From assembly GCA_029204225.1 (NCBI GenBank), contig CM055099.1:49340014-49404013 (forward strand): 64,000 bases of DNA, given 5' to 3'. Under the pieces are notes generated by a model. The model had not been told where the DNA came from. It did not search any database and was given only the letters and a program-made list of their open reading frames with translations. Position 1 is the first letter of the stretch; the number at the start of each line of letters is the position of its first letter. The DNA is from Diphasiastrum complanatum (Eukaryota; Streptophyta; Lycopodiopsida; Lycopodiales; Lycopodiaceae). A program made the translations under genes and the position numbers. Shown piece after piece: positions 1 through 10,299 of the stretch.

Positions 1-198
1 CATTTAGCTTGTCTGTGATAAGACCGACTTTACTTTGAAAATCCATCTGAAACTTAATTTGTCGATGATATCGATGATGCTAAGATGTAGAAGTACCAAC
101 AACAGGAAATCAATTCTCTGATACTGAAAGGATGAAAGGAACTAAAGAATGTGATATCAATTTGATATCACAAAAGATATCAAGTATTAGAGCTTTTC

Positions 199-231
199 GC
201 TCTGATACCATGTACGTAAGCTCTGATACCA
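199..231 (-). repeat. Tandem pair of tRNA-iMet primer-binding-site complements
   Basis: The 12-mer gctctgatacca occurs at 199-210 and again at 220-231, a 21-bp tandem step. Its reverse complement is TGGTATCAGAGC, the standard plant Copia PBS (matches the 3' end of initiator tRNA-Met), and the same string sits beside the LTR of Copia B (58138-58150). The second copy is followed by tgtcaaaaat, so a minus-strand Copia LTR may begin at 232. No partner LTR or coding domain of this element is visible in the window, so the LTR call is inference. Confidence 0.5.
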
Positions 232-468
232 TGTCAAAAATAAATGAGATAATTGAATTCGGAAACTTCCTACTTCCAATGCATGACTACGCCTATAAAA
301 AATTGAACAAAACAGTAGTGATGGAAATCGCAGGCTTCATCATTTAGGTAAAAAGACATTCTGAAGCCAATGGAATGGTCTGCGAGAGTTACTTCTGCGA
401 GAATTTGATGGATCTTCTGATTTTAGTGATTCTTAGACATTCTTAACGGTTCTCACGGCAAGTGTGAG

Positions 469-510
469 AGAGAGAGGGAGAGCATCCTAGAGAGAGAGAG
501 AGAGAGAGAG
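469..510. repeat. Short interrupted (AG)n microsatellite
   Basis: Two AG-rich runs are separated by gggagagcatcct. The surrounding text (ggttctcacggcaagtgtgag, gagaaccatgag) resembles the flanks of the large array at 1046-1170, so both may come from the same repeat family. Confidence 0.8.
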
Positions 511-839
511 AACATCGTGAGAACCATGAGCGAGAGATAGGGAGAACTGTGAGTGAGAGACAGAATGCGCTGATGCAACAACTGAATCAACACTCATTTG
601 CTCATGCTTCAGGTGTCATTTAGATGCTTTATTACTTCCTTGAAAGTTGGAAACAATGATTTGTTCAAAAGTGTGATAAATGACAAAGATTCTCCTCCTC
701 ATGAATGCATTTGGAAGCTCATATAGTTTAGAGTATCTGAAGGCTGGTATAGAGAGATAGTACTTGAAAGATCTGCACAGGGCATGGTGAGAACACTGCT
801 AGGAGCAAAAGGCTATTGAAAATTGATGGTGGGAATGCG

Positions 840-1034
840 GTGAAATGCGGTCAACGTTGCCTTCGTTTGCGGTGAAATGCGTGGCCTAACGGACTGTGAT
901 CTCAGATCTATAAGGCCTGCCTAAAGGACCATGAAATGCTGGCCTAATTGCGGTCCCTATGCGGGATGAAGGTAGGGGCCACAACCACCTCCTTTGCGAT
1001 TGTTTGGGAGGGGTGAACAACGGCCAGTGAGAAC
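840..1034. repeat. Direct repeat copy 1 (about 195 bp)
   Basis: This stretch is repeated at 1208-1404 with scattered substitutions. Shared landmarks in order are gtgaaatgcggtcaac, ccttcgtttgcggtgaaatg, gatctcagatct, aattgcggtccctatgcggg, and a terminal gtgagaac. The (AG)n array at 1046-1170 begins just after this copy. No protein similarity is seen. Confidence 0.85.
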
Positions 1035-1044
1035 TGATAGCATT

Positions 1045-1173
<129 letters not shown>

Positions 1174-1207
1174 CATGAGAACCGTGAGTTCTAGATCTGT
1201 AAGGCCC

Positions 1208-1404
1208 GTGAAGTGCGGTCAACACTGCCTTCGTTTGCGGTGAAATGCGTGGCCTAAAGAACCATGATCTCAGATCTGTAAGGCCCACCCAAAGGACCGT
1301 GAAATGCGTGGCCTAATTGCGGTCCCTATGCGGGATGAAGGTAGGGGCCGCAAACACCTCCTTTGCGGTCGTTTGCGAGGGGCCAACGACGACCCGTGAG
1401 AACA
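1208..1404. repeat. Direct repeat copy 2 (about 197 bp)
   Basis: This is the partner of 840-1034, in the same orientation. Downstream there is a second, smaller duplication: aaggtgtgtttgttgatcaa (from 1551) and a similar 38-bp stretch from 1662, both ending in ccagtttgcag. Otherwise 1405-1968 shows nothing recognisable. Confidence 0.85.
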
Positions 1405-1963
1405 GTTGGATCACAACTGGCAAGGGCTGTTGAAGATCGTGACCTGCATGCTATCAGAAGCATGAGGAGAAGAGCCTACTATCGGAACCTTGAGCCGTGA
1501 GCCTACTATCACAACTGTCAGGCAGAGCTTAAAAATCACACCACCATCATAAGGTGTGTTTGTTGATCAACGACGTCCAGTTTGCAGATCAACACTTTAT
1601 ATGATTGTAGATAATGCCAAATGATGAAACAATTAATCATGTAAGGAGTGCATTGAGGTATAAGGTGTGTTTACAAATCAGCAATGGCCAGTTTGCAGGT
1701 TCGTTCCACGTTAGTGTTCACTAATTTATTGTTCTACACAGCTCAAACTTAGATTGGGTGATTATGATGGTGATTGATTATCATGCAAGTTGGGAGCCAA
1801 ACACAATTGGAGCACACACAACTCTAAAAAGTGTTCTTAAAATGTTTTCTAAACCATGTTCCCAAACCGTATTCAAGACATTGGGACAGACCCATATCCC
1901 ATACATTTCATAGATTCCATTTCTCTAGAATTGCCCGCAAGATTCATCCATTTGGACTCATTT

Positions 1964-2111
<148 letters not shown>

Positions 2112-2885
2112 GTATGTCTGTGCGTGTATTCAATGTGTGTGTTTGAAAAACATTCATCACAAAAACCCAAACTACTATAAAAAATTGAAGCCGCAACAAT
2201 TTTATATTCCAACATTTTTAAGAAATAGACATCATGTCATCTAATAATTCAGAAACCAATACCTGGGCATACACCACGTTATCTAACATTGGCTCAAAGT
2301 CACTAAGTCTAACAACACTAACATGTCTCCAAACATATGCCACATTCCTGAGTAACATATCTACATCTAATAGGAATTGATATTCTCTTGGCATAAAATA
2401 TCTTCTCCTTTGTTGTTGGAATAAGAACTTTGCATAAGCTTCTATCAACCACAAAATGGAGCTGTGAGACACCTCATCACCAAAACAAAACAACTCCATC
2501 AGGTCTTGCACAAAAGTCTTGTGATTTATGTAGATCTTCGACATCTGCAACAACACCAAGAATGTCAGAAAAAAATGTACATACAACAACACATGATCTT
2601 AACAACATTGTGATGACTCTGCATTCGACATTTGCAAACTATGTAAAGTCATATATTTGATATAACAAACAACTCACCAGAAACAACATTACTAGCATAA
2701 CCAATTACCTGCATAGTATCTAGCAGCAAGGTAGGAAGGCTGAGGGCAACTTGAAGTTGAAGACGACAGGAAGTTGAAGGCAACCACTCACAAAACAACC
2801 ACATTATCTCACCACATCTACTCGCCAAACAACTACATGTACACAACCTTCTCCGTGTACAAAATTTGACAGATTTTCTCTCCAA

Positions 2886-3012
2886 ATCTAACTCTAACTC
2901 TACCCTACATCCCAAATGCTAAGTCTAACTCCAAATCTAACTCCAACTCTAACTCCAACTCTACTCTACATCCCAAATGCTAAGTCTAACTCCAATTCCA
3001 ACTCTAACTGTA
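2886..3012. repeat. Minisatellite of TCTAACTCCAAC-like units
   Basis: Six-base words ctaact/ccaact repeat irregularly, and a larger unit containing ctacatcccaaatgctaag is present twice (about 2903 and 2967). It lies directly downstream of the Helitron helicase fragment when read on the minus strand, so it may belong to that element's tail. Confidence 0.7.
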
Positions 3013-3060
3013 CCTTGCATCTCGAAACGATAAACCATAAACATCACTTCAAACCTACTA

Positions 3061-3420
3061 CTACAACACTTCCGCATACACAATGTTCTGAGTGTACCTC
3101 GCCACTCCATCCACATCCGTAAATCGATTGTCCTTGTCAATAATCAGCACACGAAGACTTGCTGCATTTTGCACTCTCGAAAGTGCAACATACAGCTGCC
3201 CATGACTAAACACATGCCGAGGCAAATACGATCCAATCGTGTCCATAGTTTGCCCCTATGCTTTGTTTATTGTCATGGCAAATGTTGCTTTGATAGGAAA
3301 CTGGACCCTCTGCAATTCAAACGGTATAAAGGTAGCTTCGGGCACAAAAATTTTTAGGATATCTTCTTTTGACAGCTTCCTTTGCACAACAAAATTCTGG
3401 TTGAAAACTGAAACAATATC
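3061..3420 (-). pseudogene. Helitron PIF1-like helicase, C-terminal fragment
   Basis: Read on the minus strand from 3420, a continuous frame gives the last part of a Helitron RepHel/PIF1-type helicase: PFELQRVQFPIKATFAMTINK, then GQT, then YLPRHVFSHGQLYVALSRV and VLIID. These match superfamily-1B helicase motifs V and VI as found in plant Helitrons, which replicate by a rolling-circle mechanism. The conserved KSQGQ motif reads KA-stop-GQ because of a TAG codon at 3256-3258, and the frame is closed by a stop at 3478-3480, so the gene is broken. No Rep domain or upstream helicase motifs are visible; 2218-2660 on the same strand has an open frame of 124 codons that I do not recognise. Confidence 0.75.
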
Positions 3421-4502
3421 TTTTTATAACTTATTCCAAACGTTAGGTACACATGGAATGGTAGGCAAATGTGAAAACTATTCAGAACACGTTTGTGTGC
3501 CCATAGTGTTTGTTTTTATTTGATACTTTTCTATGTTTGTCTATACTTACTAAACATTTTAGATTCTAGAGGATGAAGGTTCAGAATGCAACGAATATGA
3601 AACATTGCCATCAGAAGGAAAACCTTGTGTATTAGAATGTGCTTCCTTGGCTAGTTTTGACACCTACTTTATTCCTCCAAGTTCATTTCTACCATAGAAA
3701 CCTTTTTTGAGAAATTTTGGGCTGGGTGTATCATTACATATGCATGGAACCATTGTTTGTGTATAGAACAAACTAAGAGTTTGTATATCAGCTTCCATTC
3801 ACGGCGCACTGCAACCTCTATGAGCTATTAGAAAGTGATTAACATGTTTTTTCATTTTCATGCCATTGCAAAACAGATTAGGAGAACTACTTCGGAATCT
3901 TCTGGGGGTCGAAGAGTGAAAGCGAATAGGAGAGTTTCCATTGCAACACAGCCGCTTCGCAATAGGTGGAGCTCCGTGAAGTTCGTCAAAACAGCGATCA
4001 CTTCCCATAGACAACCCTATCTCTATCTATACAGCACCAGCGTATTTGCTTCACTAATGGGTGCGCTTCGTCTAATGTCCCATTATCTTCTTGAGAAGCA
4101 GTACAGCCACAAGCTGCCGCACATTGGGAGAGTGAGCTGTCCGAATCTGTTGCAAAAGAGTAGGCACTAGCTGTGGATCCACCTTCAACTGCTTGATCTT
4201 CTCTTCCACATTCCCCTGAGCTTCATTATCAGGCATCAGAAACTACAACAGCAGGAGCTCCAGCTGCTCCATCTCTTCCAACCTCCCCACCCAATCAATC
4301 AACTCTATCAAAAGCTAGATTTAGCGGCTTCTCTACGATCCTAGAGGTGACAGGAAGGGAAGAAGATGCAAGCATGGTGCTATGAAGGGAAGTATGAAGG
4401 TGGTAACAAAGGAGAGCTATCATCCCCACCGCGAGCAAGCATGGTATAATGCTTGATCACAATAGACTGGAGTTGTGTGCTCTGGATGTCCAAGGCCCCG
4501 CA

Positions 4503-4505
<3 letters not shown>
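3421..4505. other. Unassigned region
   Basis: Short open frames occur on both strands (for example 3835-4170 plus), but none shows a recognisable domain or convincing coding character. I see no gene or element here. Confidence 0.4.

Positions 4506-4581
<76 letters not shown>
4506..4581. repeat. (AG)n microsatellite, 76 bp
   Basis: Uninterrupted AG tract. The DNA just after it (4597-4692) is duplicated in diverged form at 4921-5026. Confidence 0.98.
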
Positions 4582-4583
<2 letters not shown>

Positions 4584-4596
4584 TCAAGTTTATTTG

Positions 4597-4692
4597 ATCT
4601 TTCAACCGCTGCAACTCCGCACCAAGGAAGCCATGCAAATAGCAATGCTCACACCGACATAACCTCATCAAAAAGCTCTAGAGTCTAAATCC
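4597..4692. repeat. Diverged direct repeat, copy 1
   Basis: Shares with 4921-5026 the ordered words caaccgctgcaact/caactgttgcaact, tcaaggaag (ccaaggaag here), aatagcaatg, tcacacc, acataacctc, and tctaaatcc (tctgaatcc in the other copy). Only this copy is preceded by an (AG)n array. Confidence 0.65.
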
Positions 4693-4920
4693 TTATTTTT
4701 GAACTAAAAAACAAAAGTTGAATGTTATCGTTGGGCAGAGTCGAGCCTCTCCATAGAGCGACTGACAACATTGCAACAATGAGATCATGTATTATATGTG
4801 CATTAGCAATTACCAACTATATTCACCTTAAAGCTTACAAATATTTTTTGAGTTCTACAAAAAGGCTCCGAGAGTCATCAAAAAAAGAATATAAACTTCG
4901 ACGACAAACTTTCGGTTGCT

Positions 4921-5026
4921 CTGACCTTCCAACTGTTGCAACTGCTCATCAAGGAAGGATGAAGCCCTAGAAATAGCAATGTTCACACCAACATAACCTC
5001 GTAAGAAGACTCTAAAGTCTGAATCC
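4921..5026. repeat. Diverged direct repeat, copy 2
   Basis: Partner of 4597-4692. Neither copy encodes a recognisable protein. Confidence 0.65.
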
Positions 5027-5461
5027 CGATTCATGGTCTCTGCTAAATTGGAAAAAAGTGAAATGCTAGTGTTGAGCAATGAGCATATCGAGAGCCTTGA
5101 GAGCGTCATCAATACTACACTGCGCCCTCCAAAAACTCCGTCAATGGGCCATCATAGTTTTCTTTCATTTTTCATAAACATCCATCTGAGCCTAGGCTTA
5201 CGAAAATCAAAATCTCAATACTGAAAGGGCAAACAATTTGCTCATGAATCTGTACAAATCTGAATTACTCCACAACAGCCAATTCCTAGAAACGTGCAAG
5301 GGCCAGATAGCAACCAGAAGCGGCCAGCAGGCAGAAGAAGAGCGCGGCCCAGAGAACGAAATCAGATCGAAAGAAAAAGCAGACAGAGCACGGATCGCGA
5401 GCAGGTAGAGTGAAGGAGAGAGAAGAAGCGGGGGATCTTGAGAGAGGTTGAGGGGAGGATC

Positions 5462-5463
<2 letters not shown>

Positions 5464-5521
<58 letters not shown>
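5464..5521. repeat. (GA)n microsatellite, 58 bp
   Basis: Uninterrupted GA tract in a purine-rich neighbourhood (5400-5570). Confidence 0.97.
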
Positions 5522-5523
<2 letters not shown>

Positions 5524-5584
5524 CAAATTGGCTGAGAGGGGGAAAAGTAGGGTATAGGAGAGAGAGAAAGGGCCATGTATATGA

Positions 5585-5625
5585 ATGCATGGGGAGGAGG
5601 GCCATGCATCCTCCTCCCCATGCAT
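5585..5625. repeat. Perfect 16-bp inverted repeat (hairpin)
   Basis: Arm atgcatggggaggagg (5585-5600) is exactly complementary to cctcctccccatgcat (5610-5625) with a 9-base loop. Related words recur at 5666-5690 (gaggggaggaggatgcatgg), followed by the palindrome atgggtgcaccca. No element boundary is recognised nearby. Confidence 0.85.
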
Positions 5626-5699
5626 CCTCTTTTTTTAGATTTTTAGTTAGAAAAAGCTCATGCATGGGTGAGGGGAGGAGGATGCATGGGTGCACCCAT

Positions 5700-6663
5700 A
5701 CACATGCGCAAAAGTGTACATAAGTTTAAATATATATATATATCTTCATATAAATCATCATTGTAAAAATTTCAAAGCTAGTATGTTTAGTTTCAAAGTT
5801 TCCTAGATTGGGAAATATAGGGAGCAAACATTTTTGGAGGTAACTTCTCAAATGGCCCTTAGCATGAGTAAAGGTCATAAACTCCATCCATCTACATCAA
5901 GTTTTCAATTATTGCATGATATTTTTTTCTTGATTTACTGTTCAGTCACTATTATAAGCTATTGTATTATTGTTAAATCAATCATGAAAGCTCGTTTTCA
6001 GCCGCCACCTTTACCCAACCCAAAGTGGAGGCTTCAACAAAGCTTCTTTCTTGTCTTCAAAATTTATAGACTCCTGCTCAGTCTGTTCTCCTCCATCCAT
6101 CCCCTTTTTTGTAATTTCTCGACGTCTGTGGTGGGTTGCAGTGCTTTTAAAAGTTGAGTGGTGGGTTTCTCGTGTTCATTCTAGTTGTGAGGTGGTGGGC
6201 TCTTCTAATGTTCTCAGTGCCATATTAGCTCTGCTGATCGGATCCAATTGCTAAGGAATCTGCCCAGTTCCTGTTGTTGTTGCACCTGTCCTCCCAATGC
6301 CCCCACCCAATAAGTTATAAATAATTTGCCAAGACCACATGCCGGATCTCATCTGTGATATGAGAATCATTAAAGCAGTTGCGGAAAATTTGCTTGTTCC
6401 TGTGCATTACATGCCCTTTGATGGTGGGTTTGTCAGTTACATCTATATATATCTATACACATATATGATCTATATAAATGCACACATGTACATATATGCT
6501 TCTCACGTTTTCAGGGACTGTCTAGGAAGAAAATTTCGTGTTTGCTACTTAGTTTCGTGCTCCAACTTCTTCCTGTCTAGCTGATAGCCTCAAAGCAAGT
6601 TCCTTTGCTAACACCCTTTTTCGTGCCACGGTTTATATATCAGCTGAGGATTGCAGCTTAGAT
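5700..6663. other. Upstream region of gene 1, no gene seen
   Basis: AT-rich stretches (5731-5745 and 6441-6480, TA-rich) and pyrimidine-rich DNA precede gene 1. The open frame at 5834-6157 has no recognisable domain. Some of this is presumably promoter and 5' leader of gene 1, but I cannot place a transcription start. Confidence 0.35.
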
Positions 6664-7428
6664 ATGGCAATAGCAGTGAATTTAGGATTCACGGGACAAG
6701 CTACTTCTGACTCTGCAATGCGTTTCAGCATGCTCATTTATGCTATGATAATTTTAGCAACGACGTTGATCCTATATTCTTTAAGCTATGGCACTGTACT
6801 TCCACTTCTGAAAACTCTAGTCTTGATTTTTGAGCCTCAATTATGGCGAGGAGCCATGCAATTCTTTACCCAGCCTATACTGTTTCTCCTTGTACATTTA
6901 GTAGTTCTGTCCATTTGGGCTAGTTCAGGTGTAGCCTGTTATGCTGTTACTGATGTGATTAAAGAGGAAATATTTCAATCCGTAGGGACTGATTCAAAAA
7001 TCAACTGTCCACGAGTCTCTTCGCCTCACAAACAGAATATTACAACAGACAGTCCTGGTTGCGGTCTTCAAGGTAACAGTGCTGACAGTAAAGTACTCTC
7101 ATTTTCTGCCAATGCACACCCGACACAGAGGCAAGATTGTGTGCTAGACAGGAGGAATCGTACAACAAGAAGAAGGACTAAATTTGAGAAAAAAAGTGCA
7201 TCGTTCCCTTCACGTGTGATAGTGAGAGATCTGTCCACGGGTGAGGCGAATTCAGATGAATCTGGAGTGAGCTGCTGTAGGCAAGAGGTCTTAGTGATGG
7301 AGAAAGATGAGCTGAACGAAAGAATAGAAGCCTTCTTTGCAAGGTTTCGCGAGCAACTGAGACAAGAGTGTCTTAACAACCAACAGCAGCAGTACATGTG
7401 CATGTCAAATGGATTTCTACTCTGGTAA
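6664..7428 (+). CDS. DUF4408/DUF761-type membrane protein, paralogue 1
   Basis: Intronless 254-codon frame. Residues about 23-46 and 71-88 are hydrophobic and probably cross the membrane; the second, with FFTQPILFLLVHLVVLSIW at 67-85, fits the short DUF4408 segment. A polar, Ser-rich middle follows, with KKSASFPSRVIVRDLSTGEA near residue 180. Residues 212-235 (MEKDELNERIEAFFARFREQ onwards) match DUF761, a C-terminal motif of plant proteins usually found with DUF4408. The molecular role of this family is not established. The ATG is chosen because it begins the N-terminal stretch just before the first hydrophobic segment. Gene 2 at 37763-38686 shares both domains and the SRVIVRD block, so the two are paralogues. 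The last 19 residues (Gln-rich, ending FLLW) are absent from gene 2, which stops soon after the DUF761 motif; a lost stop codon is possible. Confidence 0.85.
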   Translation: MAIAVNLGFTGQATSDSAMRFSMLIYAMIILATTLILYSLSYGTVLPLLKTLVLIFEPQLWRGAMQFFTQPILFLLVHLVVLSIWASSGVACYAVTDVIKEEIFQSVGTDSKINCPRVSSPHKQNITTDSPGCGLQGNSADSKVLSFSANAHPTQRQDCVLDRRNRTTRRRTKFEKKSASFPSRVIVRDLSTGEANSDESGVSCCRQEVLVMEKDELNERIEAFFARFREQLRQECLNNQQQQYMCMSNGFLLW

Positions 7429-9206
7429 CTAGCTCATCCACACCCAAAACCACTCTTAGCCTTGAGGTATTTCCTCTCAAATCTGGATTTTTTTTAGGTG
7501 TGTGGCTCAGAATAGTGATTCAGGGGATAAACAGTTGCTTGGTTTGTTCTTGACATCCATCAAGAATTACCACAATATCTAGTTGGTTCTTTACACCCAA
7601 GAATGACACAGTGACTCGCTGTACAAACCAAATGCAGGATCATGTACAAGTCTGAGCAGTTCCAGTTGATGCATGACAGGAGCTTAGTTTCATTTTTGAG
7701 GACTCGGAGGCTAAATGAGCCACACCCAGATTTCTATTGTGGGCTATTAGTCATGGCAAATTTTTAAACTTACATGCATGACCAGAGGAGATATCTGCTT
7801 AAGATGGCAATGCAACTTATATACACTGATTCTCATCTTTGCTGTTTTCCTTTTGAGCCACGTTCATTGAACAGTCATAAAAATAAAAAACAGCATGTGA
7901 AAAGTGTCAAACTATGTCATCATCCATTCTTTTCTACTTTACCATGCATGTCTATGATGCATTAGTGACACTTCTAAGACTAAAAGTTAGAATCAACCTA
8001 CTAAAAAACTTACTACTTTTAAAATTTGTAGGTTTGTTTTAAAATTGGGTTAAAAAAATCTGTTGGTCCTAGTTTTAACACTTAAATAACAATGTTTCAA
8101 TGGCCATGGGAGACAGGGAACTGTTTTTTTTGCATGGTCAGGAACTGCTTTTTTGCACAACTAGGAACTGGCTGGCTGAGGCATCCAGTTCCTGGCTACA
8201 CAACTAGGAACTAGCTCAAAATAAGCTCATGTGGGCACACTACGAGAGAGGAGAGGAGAGGGAGGCTGAAGGCTGAAGCGGTCGTTGAAGGGCCCGTGGG
8301 TCTCTAAAGGCTGTAGGGTGTTGAAGGCTGCATTGAGGCCCCTGCTTAGTTGTACCTTGTAGGCCTAATGCCCTTCAAAAACGTATTAGCCCTTTAGATT
8401 AGTAGGCTTTAAGAAACTGCAACTATAAATTTAGTAAGTGAATATATAATTTTGAAAAATGAGCTCGTACGACTTTGTAGGTTTTTCGCAAGCACTGGAA
8501 CTTAGAATCAAAGAGATTGTAGAAGTTCTAACTTTACTTTCTTCAAAGTGGTTCATAAAAAATTACTCGTGAAAGGTTTATGTTCATACAAGTAGGCATG
8601 CTTATGCCAACTCTCCCCCTCCCAAAAAAAGACCCAACACATACAATCTCACAATCACAATTCATCTTTTTCCTCTAGAAGACCCTACCCTAATGAACTA
8701 TGTAGGAAATAAAAAAGGTCTCTACTTGAGGACCTTAAAAAAAGGTGATGACAAACCACAACTTTTCAAGCTTTTAAGGTTTTTGGAGATATGCTACATC
8801 TAACCTTCCACCTTTCTTGCACATAAGTTGGTAGAGAGCACACATTATCATGCTCTACTTATAATCACAAGTTTCAGCTTAACTTTGAACATTATGCATC
8901 TAGTTGTCTTAAAGTATGTCCTTTGCAACACTATATCAATGAGGCAAGAGTTTCCTACAAAGAGTTTCCTCATTACATTCTCAACTCTACCAACATCAGT
9001 TTCAAGAAGGACGCCACATAAAACTCCATTTTCCCATGTTCCGGTGCTAGCAATTATGTGAGCCTAGAAACGGAAGGGAGTGGCACCATCACTATTGCGG
9101 GTATTTCTTGTACATAAATAAATAAGTGGGTCCCGCCGTTAAAACTACTGTTGGCCATGCCTTAGCAAGTGGTCCCCACCACAGTACTGTAGAATAGAGT
9201 AATAAG
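7429..9206. other. Downstream of gene 1, no gene seen
   Basis: Low coding character on both strands. At 8108-8220 the word ggaact(g) recurs five times in an imperfect array around agttcctgg, giving local inverted-repeat potential. No known domain is found. Confidence 0.4.
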
Positions 9207-9710
<504 letters not shown>

Positions 9711-9711
9711 G

Positions 9712-9729
9712 TGGTGTCGTTGTCGGGGA
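9712..9729 (+). promoter_or_regulatory. Retrotransposon primer-binding site
   Basis: tggtgtcgttgtcgggga differs by one base from the PBS of G1 (43352-43369). This class, close to TGGCGCCGTTGTCGGGGA, is typical of plant Tat/Athila Gypsy elements. Confidence 0.65.
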
Positions 9730-10104
9730 GCGCCACACACTCGTCTCGCCGCATAGCATCTCTGCTCTTTTTTCTCACTCTCTTTTTTTCTCTTACGCTT
9801 TCTTTTCACCAAAAAATCAGATTTTGGAGGTAGCTTGTTTTTATGTGATTGGATTATTGAGAGCTAGCGGAGGAGGTGTGGAGAGGTGGTGGAGAGCTAA
9901 AACTGCCTTTAAGAGCTTGGCATTCCATCACAACCATCAAAAAACCACAAAAAACACTCAAATATGCATTTGGAGGGAAAAAGAGGTCAAAAATCACATC
10001 AAATTTATCTTGGACCCAACTTAATCCAAGGGTTCTAAAAAAGTACATTGGATATCACAGGATTGGACCCCAACTCAAAAAAGTCTAACAATAAGTTCTA
10101 AACT

Positions 10105-10230
10105 TGACTTTGTGGCCTCTAGTTTTATTTTAATTACATAAAGGTCCAAGTCTATTATTCTATTTACAACTCCACTTGCGTGCTCATTGGGCCATGGGCT
10201 TATAGGCATAGGATGCCAGCCCTCGCAACA
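10105..10230 (-). repeat. Inverted, diverged relative of the 9.2-kb LTR start
   Basis: The reverse complement begins tgttgcgagggctggc and contains tataagcccatggcccaatg, comparable to gtataagcccagcccaatga at 9230-9249. Both then have gacttgg, aaataaaat and caaagtc in the same order. The two copies face each other. Confidence 0.5.
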
Positions 10231-10299
10231 TATTTTATTGGTCGATATTATTTATTTATATTATGTTGGGAATATCCCCAATAGGACCCACGGCTTGAA

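Noticed and set aside
132-347. 71-codon frame at the left edge
   Set aside because: It crosses the doubled primer-binding-site complement and has no recognisable domain.
2218-2592. 124-codon minus-strand frame near the Helitron fragment
   Set aside because: No recognisable domain and broken from the helicase frame; not enough to call a gene.
2886-3012. Interstitial telomere repeat
   Set aside because: Units are TCTAACTCCAAC-like and do not match the plant TTTAGGG repeat.
5834-6254. Overlapping frames upstream of gene 1 as an upstream exon
   Set aside because: No similarity to DUF4408/DUF761 proteins and no counterpart upstream of gene 2; gene 1 is complete without them.
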